Of a stretch of 41,908 nt of DNA, positions 9,801 to 18,752 are shown in pieces (position 1 is the first letter of the stretch; the number at the start of each line of letters is the position of its first letter). Made by a program: the position numbers and the translations under genes. The notes under the pieces are model-generated. The model was not told where the DNA came from. It searched no databases and saw only the letters and a program-made list of their open reading frames with translations. The stretch is from assembly GCF_018155095.1 (NCBI RefSeq), contig NZ_NAAI01000014.1, forward strand, positions 1 to 41,908, given 5' to 3'. The stretch is from Bartonella queenslandensis (GTDB taxonomy: Bacteria > Pseudomonadota > Alphaproteobacteria > Rhizobiales > Rhizobiaceae).

Positions 9801-9854
9801 TGTCTTATAAGTTAATGGATTTTTATGTTAGGATAAAAAGAGGATATTTATAGC

Positions 9855-11183
9855 TTAGCCGAGAGAAGGGCAATGAAGTAAAAGGTCTTGTTTGGCACGA
9901 AGACGCGCAATCCATTGATCTTCACGAATAGCCGTATTATGGACTGTAATGAGTTCATTTTTTTTAATTGCAGCTGTTACTGTTGCTTTTTCTAAAAGAC
10001 CACAAGGAATAGCTTGGTGAGCACGTGCTTCTGCAATGTTCATGATCCAAGCACGATAACTATAAAGCCCAATAAAATCCAACTGATCGCCTGGGTATAA
10101 ATCTTTTTTAGCAACAGCACAGACTTCTACGACTGGGTGGCTGAGGGGAACCATATCTTTTTTGCCATAAAGCATAATGCGTGCACAGGTGAGGGGAACT
10201 TCCATGGCTGTTAAATGATAGGGGCGGTGAAAGGTGAAATAAGGACCCTGTCCCATTTTTAAATCTTCCATACGCTCGCGTAAACGTGGGTGTGCTATTT
10301 CTGCAATGACAAAGACCCCTGGGGAAACACCTTGACCTATTGAATAATCCACCACACCATATTGTTGCAAAATGCCCCCATCTTGTTTGGGGATAAGTAC
10401 TTTGTGTAAATCTTGCAGTGCTGCTTGGGGACCGTGCATTCCTGGGCAATCGGGAAGAAGTCCAGTGGCATTAGCAATTGCTGCCATTTCAACCATCGTT
10501 TTGGAACCATCAATAAATTCAACCAACATGCGCACATTCATATTACGCCGGAGTGCTTCTTCTTCGTAAGCATCGGGTGTCGCATCAAAGAGGAGAGGGT
10601 TATTTTTTCCCTTCCCCGCTGCAACAATTTTATGCCCAAGAGCTGAAACAAACTCGATGAGTTCCATGCATGCAGTAGGTTCATCACCAGCACCAAGGGT
10701 ATAAATAAGTCCTCGTTTTTCTGCTTCATGTTTCAGATACGTGCCAATCGTAACATCCGCTTCAACATTCATCATGACAAGGTGTTTGTTGTTTTCAAGC
10801 GCTTTAAAGCCAATTTCTGCTCCGGCTTCTGGATAACCTGTTGCATCAACGATAATATCAATTTGTTCATGGCGTAAAACAAGGTCGATATCATTTGTGG
10901 CCGCAATCAAACCTTTTTCAATGCTTTGTGTGAGGGCATGCGTATTTTCAACTTCACAGACATGTCCTTCTTCACCATAGGCGAGTGTTGCAGCATCAAA
11001 AATACGTGATGGTGTCCTCGTAGCTACGGCGGCGACTGTTATACCCTCCATATGTGCAATACTTGATAATAAATCTGTGCCCATTTCACCACAACCAATC
11101 AGTCCAATACGGATGGGGGGATGGTTTTCTGCACGGTGCTTTAAATCATGCGCTAAACCTGTTAGGTTTACATTGCTTGCCAT
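9855..11183 (-). CDS. COG4091 NAD(P)-dependent oxidoreductase, homoserine-dehydrogenase-like with C-terminal SAF domain
   Basis: A 442-residue protein. Residues 24-45 carry a Rossmann nucleotide-binding turn (IGLIGCGEMGTDLL) followed by the homoserine-dehydrogenase-like NAD domain; the middle holds TLGAGDEPTACMELIEF and a conserved substrate domain; the last 90 residues form an SAF (antifreeze/FlgA-like) domain (KKDLYPGDQLDFIGLYSYRA). It fits COG4091, often misannotated as FlgA or homoserine dehydrogenase; members are linked to sugar-acid metabolism, but the substrate here is unknown. Cytoplasmic, single gene, divergent from the MaoC gene with a 166-bp gap that must hold both promoters. Its 3' end is duplicated 0.92 kb downstream beyond an integrase remnant. 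Confidence 0.85.
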   Translation of the reverse strand: MASNVNLTGLAHDLKHRAENHPPIRIGLIGCGEMGTDLLSSIAHMEGITVAAVATRTPSRIFDAATLAYGEEGHVCEVENTHALTQSIEKGLIAATNDIDLVLRHEQIDIIVDATGYPEAGAEIGFKALENNKHLVMMNVEADVTIGTYLKHEAEKRGLIYTLGAGDEPTACMELIEFVSALGHKIVAAGKGKNNPLLFDATPDAYEEEALRRNMNVRMLVEFIDGSKTMVEMAAIANATGLLPDCPGMHGPQAALQDLHKVLIPKQDGGILQQYGVVDYSIGQGVSPGVFVIAEIAHPRLRERMEDLKMGQGPYFTFHRPYHLTAMEVPLTCARIMLYGKKDMVPLSHPVVEVCAVAKKDLYPGDQLDFIGLYSYRAWIMNIAEARAHQAIPCGLLEKATVTAAIKKNELITVHNTAIREDQWIARLRAKQDLLLHCPSLG

Positions 11184-11349
11184 TCTTTTTTCCCATTTGA
11201 AAACTATTCTGCTAAAAAAGATTTCTTATTCATAAGATGTATTTGTTTTTAAGACAATTAATTAATCTTTTATTCTTGATGCTCTAATCAATGGGTTTTA
11301 TAAAAGCAAGAGGGGTTGTTGCTTTATCAAATAAAATAGGAATAGTGTT

Positions 11350-11829
11350 ATGCAGCAAAAAATCGCAGTACAAGATGTCGCTACTTTTATTGGAAAAGAA
11401 ATAGGATTATCGGAGTGGCGCCTTGTTACACAGGATATGATTAATCAATTTGCATGCGCTACAGATGATCATCAATGGATACACGTTGATGAAGAAAAAG
11501 CCAAAAAGACACCTTTTGGGGGAACGATTGCTCATGGTTTTTTAACATTATCGCTTTTGTCTACGCTTGCCTATGAGGCTCTTCCAGAGCTAGAAGGGGC
11601 GACAATGGGGATTAATTATGGTTTTGATAAAGTACGTTTCATGAGTCCTGTGAAAACAGGGGCGCGGGTGCGTGCGCGTTTTGTGTTAGATGATGCTGAA
11701 ATTCGCCCTTCTGGTCGCGTGATTTTCCATTATGGGGTTATAGTGGAAGTAGAAAAATTAAAAAAACCAGCCCTTACTGCTCAATGGCTTATTGTTGCTG
11801 TGGTGGGAGAAAAATTTTCGAATTCTTAA
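11350..11829 (+). CDS. MaoC-like (R)-specific enoyl-CoA hydratase/dehydratase
   Basis: A 159-residue single hot-dog protein. The catalytic hydratase signature is seen as FACATDDHQWIHVDEEKA (residues about 36-53), with the Asp/His pair that activates water, and PFGGTIAHGFLTLSLL (57-72) forms the conserved central helix. This length and motif set match MaoC/PhaJ/NodN-type dehydratases, which hydrate trans-2-enoyl-CoA to (R)-3-hydroxyacyl-CoA; the real substrate is unknown. No targeting signal, so cytoplasmic. It is monocistronic and divergent from the COG4091 gene. Confidence 0.88.
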   Translation: MQQKIAVQDVATFIGKEIGLSEWRLVTQDMINQFACATDDHQWIHVDEEKAKKTPFGGTIAHGFLTLSLLSTLAYEALPELEGATMGINYGFDKVRFMSPVKTGARVRARFVLDDAEIRPSGRVIFHYGVIVEVEKLKKPALTAQWLIVAVVGEKFSNS

Positions 11830-11884
11830 GATTATTTGAGTGCTTTATTTTGTGAGAATTTATCTTTGATGATAACATGAGTAA

Positions 11885-12860
11885 TATAGTGATTTATAAT
11901 AATGGTCTCGTGTCATTCATCCTGAGTACGAGTTTAGAACATCATAGGATTTTCTCATTCTAAATCTATTTCCATGTTGAAATAATCAAAACCATTCATT
12001 TGCACGTTTAAAAGCGCGGAAGCTTGTATGGAGTGGAACTGTACAAGAAAGGTATGTCCCTATCTCAAGTTTCAAAGGTTGGTTTGCAACATTGGGTGCT
12101 GGCAAAGTGTATGATGAAGTCGGTCTGCTCTTTTATGAAGGTAAAGATGGAGGGCTCAATGGATTACGACTGTTATACCATTCACGGACGCAGTGGTGAA
12201 ATGGATTTAAGAGCCTTGATACCTCTTTCAAACAGGTACATGAATATGCAATTGCAAGGTCTATACCGTTTGGGCATTCTTTTGCACGGGTAGATCGAGA
12301 TCCATTAAAGAACGTGATAAACAAAAGTGTGGGGCAATGCGTAATCTCCATTATTTAAAGTATATTGCTTTTGAAAGCTTTAATGCCGGACTAAAGAATG
12401 ATAATAAAGGTAGAAATTGGTTTACACCTTTATACCTTTAATATTCTTTTACAATGAGGCAGTCTTTCCATTTTGAAATTACGCCTAAAACAGATAGGTA
12501 ATACGCTCGCTTGAACTTTGGCATAAAAAAGCAGGAATAATGTTTAGAGATTTTATCCAATTCAATATGTCTCTAAAATATGCTGCCGCGTTCGGTCTCG
12601 ATGTTGATTGACAAGCAGTTGGTTAAAGCACAAAACTTGTTTTAAGAAAATAACGCCATAAAACCATTAATAAACGAGCAATGGATTGGAGAGATGTTTC
12701 TGTTTTTTTATCAAAGGCTTTGGGAGAGAACAATCATATATTCAGAATAATCAATCATAATTATAGTGAAGGAGTTTCAGCCTTGATCGCCATAGCTGAT
12801 TGTGATGTCTGCTCGATCGTTTTTTATGGGGTATGGTTGGGGCAGATCGTGATCAATAAA
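11885..12860 (+). pseudogene. Integrase-element remnant, long copy in plus orientation
   Basis: The leader is recognisable from GATTTATAATAATGG through ATCATAGGATTTTCTCATTC to GTACAAGAAAGG, and the start ATG lies near 12052. Pieces of the integrase follow in changing frames: VGLQHWVLAK and CYTIHGRSGEMDLRAL of the N-terminal domain, then the core-binding part (CTTTTGAAAGC and TGGTTTACACCTTTATACC correspond to Ala-Phe-Glu-Ser and Trp-Phe-Thr-Pro-Leu), FGLDVD, and AMDWRDVSVF, which precedes the catalytic domain. Stops and shifts are frequent. It fills most of the spacer between the MaoC gene and metI. Confidence 0.7.
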
Positions 12861-12867
12861 GTGATTT

Positions 12868-13030
12868 AACATGATAATTTATCGTTTTATGGTGAGAGAG
12901 AATTTTGAATGTTGTAAGATCTCTCATTTTATCCCCTTTCATATTGAAGCTCTTAAAACTTATTTTCTGGATTATAAATTGGGGCTTATGTAGATAAAAC
13001 TGTTTAAGAAAAGAGGAAAAGTGTTTGGCC
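12868..13030 (+). repeat. Partial copy of the integrase-element leader
   Basis: Contains the leader landmarks GTTGTAAGATCTCTCATTTT, TTCATATTGAAG and AACTGTTTAAGAAAAGAGG in the same order and spacing as the plus-strand leaders at 5.4 and 11.9 kb. It abuts the previous copy, so two elements lie in tandem here. Confidence 0.5.
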
Positions 13031-13110
13031 TTTTATGAGTGTTTGATAGGCAAGCGGGAAAGCGCTTTAGACGTGGCAAAGAGGATGATAATAGTGAAAT
13101 TCTAAGTCCT

Positions 13111-13770
13111 TTAATGTTTTGTTTTATCAAGTTTTTGTACGATTTTATCAGAAGTCCATTGGGTTGTAATATTGAGGACAATCAAAAGGATAATGACGAT
13201 GGTCATGATGAAGGTATTGTAGCGTTGGTAGCCATAGCGGATTGCCATATCTCCTAAACCGCCTCCACCGAGATAGCCGGCAAGTGAGGTCGCGCCTATG
13301 AGAGAAATGACCATGACTGTAAAACCTGTAATCAGGCTAGGAAGAGCTTCAGGAATAAGAACATATCTGATAATTTGAAGACGGCTTGCACCCATAGAGC
13401 GGATCGCTTCAATGAGACCTTTTTCAACGGTTTTAAAAGAGAGTTCTGCCATGCGTGCATAAAAAGGAGTGGCTGAAATGGTCAGTATAAAAATGACAGC
13501 AGGCATTCCTATCCCTCTTCCTACAACGATACGTGTAACGGGAAGAAGATAAAATGCAAGAATAATAAAGGGAATAGCACGAATACTGTCAACGATTATA
13601 CTTAAAGGGCGATTGATGAGAGATGAGGCAAAAATCTCTCCGCGTGCTGTTGTGTGAAGAAGAAGACCAAGGGGAAGCCCTATAATCAGTGCCATAAAAG
13701 AAGCACTCAGTGTCATCAGTATCGTATCAATAACAGCTTGAGGAAGTTCATGAGTAAGAACATTAAACAT
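13111..13770 (-). CDS. metI: Methionine ABC transporter permease MetI
   Basis: A 219-residue inner-membrane protein with five to six hydrophobic helices and the permease coupling loop around ARMAELSFKTVEKGLIEAIR followed by SMGAS. This is the EAA motif that docks on the ATPase. Length and sequence match MetI of the D/L-methionine importer MetNIQ. Its start overlaps the end of metN by 8 bp, so the two are translationally coupled. It is the last gene of the minus-strand metQ-metN-metI operon. Confidence 0.92.
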   Translation of the reverse strand: MFNVLTHELPQAVIDTILMTLSASFMALIIGLPLGLLLHTTARGEIFASSLINRPLSIIVDSIRAIPFIILAFYLLPVTRIVVGRGIGMPAVIFILTISATPFYARMAELSFKTVEKGLIEAIRSMGASRLQIIRYVLIPEALPSLITGFTVMVISLIGATSLAGYLGGGGLGDMAIRYGYQRYNTFIMTIVIILLIVLNITTQWTSDKIVQKLDKTKH

Positions 13771-14797
13771 AGCCTAAGACCTCACAATATCGTCCTTTTT
13801 TTGTTAACCATTGAACAGCTTTTTCTAAAGCTTCTTTATCTTCTCCAGGAAGGGCTAAGAAGAGTCGCCCAATGGTTTCATCTTGAACGGTATCAATACC
13901 ACCATGTAAAATACGGGCTTTTAAACCACTCTCATTTTCTAAAAGATGAAGAAAAGGTTGCTGGGCAATTTCACCTGCAATATTGATTTCAATGACAGCT
14001 TCTCGCCCGATTGGTTTGAGATTTTTTGCAAATTTTTCAGGAAGTTGCGGGGTGACAAGCTTGAGCATGGCGATGGTTGCATCATCTTGCGGTGATGTAA
14101 AGATGTCTTTTACACGTCCTTCTTCTACAATGTTTCCCTGATTGAGAACAACGACGCGATGCGCTATGGTGCGCACAACTTCCATTTCATGGGTAATGAG
14201 CACAATCGTGAGATTGAGATGTTTATTAATATCAGCAAGGAGCTCTAGAATAGATTGTGTTGTTTCAGGGTCAAGAGCAGAAGTTGCTTCATCGGATAGC
14301 AATATTTTAGGATTAGCCGCAAGAGCGCGCGCAATCCCAACACGCTGCTTTTGCCCTCCTGATAATTGTGCTGGATAACAATATTCTTTTCCATGTAATC
14401 CGACCAATTCAATCAGTTCAAGAGCACGTTTGTGGCGTTGTCTTTTACTTACACCACTCAATTTAAGTGGCAATGCAATGTTATCAAGAATATTTTTCGA
14501 TGAGAGAAGATTGAAATGTTGAAAAATCATCCCAATTCGTTGACGGTAAGGCGCCCATTCTATCTCTGATAGATTTGAAATATCAACACCTTCAAAAAAA
14601 ATGGATCCTGCATCAATCTTCTCTAACCCATTTAAACAACGAATAAGCGTTGATTTTCCTGCTCCACTACGCCCAATAATGCCAAGGATTTCACCAGCAT
14701 GGATATTCAAAGAGAGATTATTAATTACCGGAATACCAGCCGTTTTGTTAAAACAACGGCTGATGTTTTTTAAGGAGATAAGAGTAGGGTTTTCCAT
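13763..14797 (-). CDS. metN: Methionine ABC transporter ATP-binding protein MetN
   Basis: A 344-residue ATPase. Walker A is GRSGAGKST (residues 42-50), the ABC signature LSGGQKQR lies near residue 143, and Walker B with ILLSDEATSALD follows. After residue 260 comes the C-terminal NIL/ACT-like domain, which in MetN binds methionine and shuts transport when methionine is plentiful. A TTG six bases further upstream would extend the frame by two codons; the ATG at 14797 is preferred. It sits between metQ and metI in one operon. Confidence 0.94.
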   Translation of the reverse strand: MENPTLISLKNISRCFNKTAGIPVINNLSLNIHAGEILGIIGRSGAGKSTLIRCLNGLEKIDAGSIFFEGVDISNLSEIEWAPYRQRIGMIFQHFNLLSSKNILDNIALPLKLSGVSKRQRHKRALELIELVGLHGKEYCYPAQLSGGQKQRVGIARALAANPKILLSDEATSALDPETTQSILELLADINKHLNLTIVLITHEMEVVRTIAHRVVVLNQGNIVEEGRVKDIFTSPQDDATIAMLKLVTPQLPEKFAKNLKPIGREAVIEINIAGEIAQQPFLHLLENESGLKARILHGGIDTVQDETIGRLFLALPGEDKEALEKAVQWLTKKGRYCEVLGYV

Positions 14798-14824
14798 TAA
14801 CAATTACCGAGATATTTGGCAAAA

Positions 14825-15643
14825 TTACCAAGATGTTTGGGCCGTTTTGCCAAAAATCTCTTTGATTTTTGCACGGATAAGATCGTTGTTGTAAGCGGCA
14901 ACTAATTTTTTAACCCATGGTTCATCTTTTTCGCTCGTGCGTACAACGATGATATTATCATAAGGATTATTTTTTGCGCTCTCCCATGCGACCACATCTT
15001 TTTCGAAGTTTAATCCGGAAACAATGGCCCAGTTTGTATTTACAATCGCAATATCAAAATCATCGATTGCACGCCCTAACATACCGGCATCGAGCTCACG
15101 AATTTGCAGGTTTTTAGGATTTTCAATAATATCAAGGGGAGATGCAAGAATATTATGAGGATCTTTTAACTTAATCAGACCTAAAGAATTGAGAAGAAGT
15201 AGGGCTCTTCCACCATTAGATGGGTCGTTTGGGATGCCAACATGTGCACCATCACCAAGATCTTTTAAATCTTTGATTTTGTGTGAATAAACACCGATTG
15301 GAGCAATAAATGTATAGCCGACAATTGAAAGTTTATAGCCACGTTGTTTCATTTGTTCATTAAGATAAGGGGCGTGCTGAAAAGCATTTGCATCGATTTC
15401 TCCTGCGTTAACAGCATCGTTAGGCAAAGCGTAATCAGAAAAATAAACCAGTTCAATATCTAAACCGGCCTTTTTAGCCTGTTCAGCAGCCATTTTCCAG
15501 ATAATCGCATCCCGCCCTTCCATAATACCAAGTTTGATTTTTGATTTGTCTGTAGCCATGACAAAAACCGTAGATAAAAAAAGAGCAAAGAGAGAGAGAA
15601 ATAATCCTATAATTCGACTACGAGAAAAAAATTTTAATGTCAT
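14825..15643 (-). CDS. metQ: Methionine-binding periplasmic protein MetQ (NlpA family)
   Basis: A 272-residue substrate-binding protein of the NlpA/MetQ family, with the typical KIKLGIMEGRDAIIWKMAA start of the mature part and the conserved NDPSNGGRALLLL segment. The N-terminus is a signal peptide with a long hydrophobic core and a probable cleavage after Val-Met-Ala near residue 30. Unlike E. coli MetQ there is no lipobox cysteine, so it should be a free periplasmic protein. First gene of the metQNI operon. I looked for a SAM-II or SAM-I type leader upstream and did not find one. Confidence 0.92.
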   Translation of the reverse strand: MTLKFFSRSRIIGLFLSLFALFLSTVFVMATDKSKIKLGIMEGRDAIIWKMAAEQAKKAGLDIELVYFSDYALPNDAVNAGEIDANAFQHAPYLNEQMKQRGYKLSIVGYTFIAPIGVYSHKIKDLKDLGDGAHVGIPNDPSNGGRALLLLNSLGLIKLKDPHNILASPLDIIENPKNLQIRELDAGMLGRAIDDFDIAIVNTNWAIVSGLNFEKDVVAWESAKNNPYDNIIVVRTSEKDEPWVKKLVAAYNNDLIRAKIKEIFGKTAQTSW

Positions 15644-15787
15644 GTGCTTTTAACTTTCTTTTGCAAAAGCTTTTTTTGAGGGAAGCTTTACTATACTCTG
15701 TGTTCTTTTTTTAAAGATCTGAGGCTATACAAGCTTTAGAGAATATTCAATCCCTTTTATCTTAAAAATATTATTATTTTTCCTCTA

Positions 15788-15809
15788 TTTTCACCAGTTT
15801 TGGTGAAAA
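15788..15809. promoter_or_regulatory. Perfect inverted repeat upstream of metQ
   Basis: The arms TTTTCACCA and TGGTGAAAA are exact 9-bp complements around a 4-base loop, about 145 bp before the metQ start. The symmetry suits a dimeric repressor operator; it could also be a short hairpin. Its role in methionine control is unproven. Confidence 0.4.
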
Positions 15810-16133
15810 CGCATCATGCGTGAGAAGAAACGCGCTGAAATTCAAATAATCAATTCTTTTATTGCAATCATTTGTTGAGGGAACCAATGGCCCTGTAAAA
15901 ACTTCTGTAAGGGACAATTGATTGAAAAGTTAAGCAATCAGATGATGTTTGAGCCGCCAATTCATGAGGAACATATTACGCAATCAAGATCAAGAGACCA
16001 TGTTCGTGTCGAGGGGGGAGGGGGATAAGAGAGATTTTGTTGCAATGTTGCAGGGGCTTGGGGGGGATAAAGGCGATGATCACTGGATTTAAACGCGGCA
16101 AACTTTTGCATAGGTGAATATTTTACCCTTCAC
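15810..16133. other. Spacer before the SH3b gene
   Basis: No gene seen. It includes G-rich runs (GAGGGGGGAGGGGG and GGGGCTTGGGGGGG on the plus strand at about 16013-16071) that stand out against the AT-rich surroundings. The promoter of the SH3b gene should lie here. Confidence 0.4.
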
Positions 16134-16154
16134 ATGTTAGAGAGGAAAAAAATA

Positions 16155-16835
16155 ATGTTAAAAAAGAAATTTTTATCAACAATGATGACTTTATGGGCTT
16201 TAGGAGCATCAGGGGTGACAATGACTGCTTTTCACGCGCAAGCTGGAAACATTGCAGGAAAAGTTGCTCGTGTTGCATCAGGTCAGGTATCTTTACGCAA
16301 AGGTCCTGCGATGGATTATAAAGTTATCGCAATGGTTCCGATGGGAGAAAAAGTACAAGTTCATGGCTGTCTATCCGATAAAACTTGGTGTTCTCTTGGT
16401 TATAATGGAAAAGTTGGCTGGGCATCAGCACGTTATGTCAATGTCGACAATGTTCCAACCATTGCTTTTAAAAAGATGCCTGTAAATGCTTTGAAGAAGA
16501 TGCCTGTAACATCAAATGCCATGATAAAATCACCAAAAGAAATAAAATCACCAAAGGAAATAGTAAAACAAGCTGTTTCCGATTTTAAAGCTCTTCCAGC
16601 AATTCAAAAAACACGGAAAAACATGCAAAAACTACAAGAAACAGATGCGATTATCGATTCCACTGGTGTTAAAAAAGGGGATGAACGGACAATTTTAAAT
16701 CCGTCTCCAAAAGCACAAGGTGTCTCTGTAAAGCACGTGAGTGCTTATAATCCCATCTTTCCTGATGACGTCAATTACAAAAATTTTGAACGCAATGAAA
16801 CGCGTTATCGTGTTGTGACTTATCCTGCTCCATAA
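16155..16835 (+). CDS. Exported bacterial SH3-domain (SH3b) protein
   Basis: A 226-residue protein from the ATG at 16155, which has AGAGAGG at proper distance; an in-frame ATG seven codons earlier overlaps that site and is less likely. Residues 1-30 are a signal peptide ending Ala-Gln-Ala. Residues about 33-95 form an SH3b domain (VSLRKGPAMDYKVIAMVPMG and CLSDKTWCSLGYNGKVGWAS), a fold that binds peptidoglycan or surface peptides in the periplasm. The rest is Lys-rich low-complexity sequence, including a short repeat of Ile-Lys-Ser-Pro-Lys-Glu, then a tail ending in Pro-Ala-Pro. Rhizobiales carry such single-domain SH3 proteins, usually of unknown job. Monocistronic. Confidence 0.85.
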   Translation: MLKKKFLSTMMTLWALGASGVTMTAFHAQAGNIAGKVARVASGQVSLRKGPAMDYKVIAMVPMGEKVQVHGCLSDKTWCSLGYNGKVGWASARYVNVDNVPTIAFKKMPVNALKKMPVTSNAMIKSPKEIKSPKEIVKQAVSDFKALPAIQKTRKNMQKLQETDAIIDSTGVKKGDERTILNPSPKAQGVSVKHVSAYNPIFPDDVNYKNFERNETRYRVVTYPAP

Positions 16836-16981
16836 GGATGAAGTAAATCTTACAATAGAGATGACAAAAATTACGGCAGCATGAAGCAAAAAATGCTTTA
16901 TGCTGTTGGTTTTGCTTGTACTGTAAAGCAGCTTCAAGGTAGTGATTGGTGGAAACGACTTAAAAAGTGCGATTGTGTACA

Positions 16982-17040
16982 GATCGGTGTAGAGAGAGCT
17001 TCGTTCTTTAAGGGAGAAAGAGTTAAGAATATTTCAGGTA
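16982..17040 (-). repeat. Decayed duplicate of the asd 3' end (att-like)
   Basis: CTTCGTTCTTT at 16999-17009 and GAGAAAGAGTTAA just after it repeat, in the same orientation and spacing, CTTCGTTCTTT at 17695-17705 and GAGAAAGGGTTAA at the asd stop codon. The match may also reach the GACCGG of the asd terminator (GATCGG here). The pair encloses the integrase remnant at 17055-17650. Confidence 0.5.
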
Positions 17041-17054
17041 AAATTGGCTAACGT

Positions 17055-17650
17055 TTCAAAACACCGTCCTTTATGACAGTGTTAGAGAGAAGTGCTTTAA
17101 AGGTGAAAACCAGTTTCCATCTTTACCATCATTTTTAGTTTAGCTGTACGACTTTCAAAAGTATCTAAAGCAATGTCTTTTAAATAATGGAGATTGCCTC
17201 ACGCTTTTGTTTATTACATTCTTTAATGGGGGCACGACTTTTGCATAAAACAGAACACCATTTGTTTGCACATTCACGGGCTTGTTTTAAAGAGACATCT
17301 CGCAATGCTCCTAATCCCATTTCACGACGCTGCCTATGAATGGTATAACGATAAAGCCATTGAGCACTCTCATCTTTATGCTTGTGAAGTCACAAGTCGG
17401 CACCATCACACACTTTGCCAACCGGTGGGTGTTGCGATAGATCTTGGCACTTGAGAGCGTTCATAAGAGCCATTTTTAAATCCTTTCTTATACAGTTTTT
17501 CCTCACACGTTACCCCCGCTTGTGACGTGCAAGCGAATAGTTTTGATTGATTCAAGATAAATCAGATTCAAAATAAGAGAATCTTAGGTTATTCGAGATT
17601 CTGATTCAATATACAAAACAGTGAATTATATTTATAAATCAACATGTTAC
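17055..17650 (-). pseudogene. P4-type integrase remnant with leader, next to asd
   Basis: On the minus strand the start ATG lies at 17473 (Met-Ala-Leu-Met-Asn-Ala-Leu). The frame encodes Gly-Lys-Val-Cys-Asp-Gly-Ala, a stop, then Leu-His-Lys-His-Lys-Asp, QWLYRYTIHRQRREMGLGAL and DVSLKQARECANKWCSVL of the DUF4102 domain, then IKECNKQKREAI leading into the core-binding domain, which is broken by stops. The leader 17480-17650 has the shared landmarks (TTGATTGATTCAAG, TTTATAAATCAAC on the plus strand). It is the best preserved N-terminal domain among the copies here. Confidence 0.8.
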
Positions 17651-17658
17651 ATTAAATA

Positions 17659-17684
17659 AGCCGGACTTTATTTAAAGACCGGCT
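17659..17684 (-). terminator. Terminator downstream of asd
   Basis: AGCCGG-A-CTTT and AAAG-A-CCGGCT form a symmetrical hairpin with an ATTT loop, 37 bp after the asd stop, followed on the minus strand by TTATTTA. It fits an intrinsic terminator. Confidence 0.7.
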
Positions 17685-17720
17685 CTCTATGCTTCTTCGT
17701 TCTTTTGGATAGAGAAAGGG

Positions 17721-18752
17721 TTAATTTGCCGACTTAGACTTTATCAAATTACGAGAAATGAGCAATTCAGCAATTTGAACAGCATTCAATGCTGCTCCTT
17801 TTCTTAAATTATCAGCGACAACCCAGAAAGCTAAACCATTTTCAACAGTGATATCTTCACGAACACGACTAATAAAGGTGTCATCTTCGCCTGTACTTTC
17901 ATAAGGTGTGGTATAACCACCATCTTCGTGTTTATCGATAAGTTGACAACCAGGGGCCTCACGGAGAAGCGCTTGTGCTTCAGATGCACTGAGTGGTTTT
18001 TCAAATTCAACATGGACGGCTTCCGCATGACCGATAAAGACAGGAACCCGAACAGCAGTGGCTGTTAATTTAATTTTCGGATCGAGAATTTTCTTCGTTT
18101 CCACGGTCATTTTCCATTCTTCTTTTGTATAACCATCTTCCATGAAAACATCGATATGAGGAATGACATTAAACGCAATGCGTTTGGTGAATTTTTTTGA
18201 TGTAATTGGATCGGCAACAAAAACTGCACGTGATTGTTCGAAAAGTTCATCCATTCCTTCTTTACCAGCTCCGGAAACAGACTGATATGTAGAGACAACA
18301 ACACGTTTAATGATGGCAGCATCATGGAGAGGTTTTAAAGCTAAGACCAGTTGAATTGTTGAGCAATTGGGATTGGCTATAATATTACGTTTAGAAAAGG
18401 CACTTATGGCTTCAGCATTGACTTCAGGAACAATCAAGGGAACATTGACATCATAGCGCCATGTGGACGAATTATCGATGACAACACAGCCGGCTGCAGC
18501 GATTTTAGGGGCATATTCTTTGGAAATGCTTCCCCCCGCAGACATAAGACAAAAATCTGTGTCAGAAAAATCGTAAGTATCCAGTGCTTTTACTTTTAAA
18601 GTTTTGTCTCCATAAGAAACTTCTTGCCCTAATGAGCGTCGTGATGCCAGAGGAACAATTTCGTGCGCAGGAAAACCACGTTCTTCTAAAATTGTAAGCA
18701 TTTCACGACCGACATTTCCTGTTGCGCCGACAATTGCAACTTTAAAACTCAT
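17721..18752 (-). CDS. asd: Aspartate-semialdehyde dehydrogenase
   Basis: A 343-residue enzyme that reduces aspartyl-phosphate to aspartate semialdehyde with NADPH, the branch point to lysine/diaminopimelate, threonine and methionine. Visible are the N-terminal Rossmann motif VGATGNVGREML (residues 8-19), the catalytic cysteine C130 in NPNCSTIQ, and the second conserved part with GHAEAVHVEF. It is essential for peptidoglycan precursor supply. The gene stands alone with its own terminator; an integrase element once inserted at its 3' end. The start ATG at 18752 has an AGGAG-like site a few bases upstream (CGAAGGAGTATAG). Confidence 0.95.
   Translation of the reverse strand: MSFKVAIVGATGNVGREMLTILEERGFPAHEIVPLASRRSLGQEVSYGDKTLKVKALDTYDFSDTDFCLMSAGGSISKEYAPKIAAAGCVVIDNSSTWRYDVNVPLIVPEVNAEAISAFSKRNIIANPNCSTIQLVLALKPLHDAAIIKRVVVSTYQSVSGAGKEGMDELFEQSRAVFVADPITSKKFTKRIAFNVIPHIDVFMEDGYTKEEWKMTVETKKILDPKIKLTATAVRVPVFIGHAEAVHVEFEKPLSASEAQALLREAPGCQLIDKHEDGGYTTPYESTGEDDTFISRVREDITVENGLAFWVVADNLRKGAALNAVQIAELLISRNLIKSKSAN

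Noticed and set aside
12880..12920. Duplicate of the MaoC gene 3' end
   Set aside because: GAGAGAGAATTTTGAATG resembles the MaoC stop region, but the same bases are part of the integrase-element leader, so the likeness may be chance.
15644..15850. SAM-II riboswitch upstream of metQ
   Set aside because: The conserved SAM-II blocks, such as the GCTAAA element and the downstream AAGGAACG-like segment, are not present in the right order.
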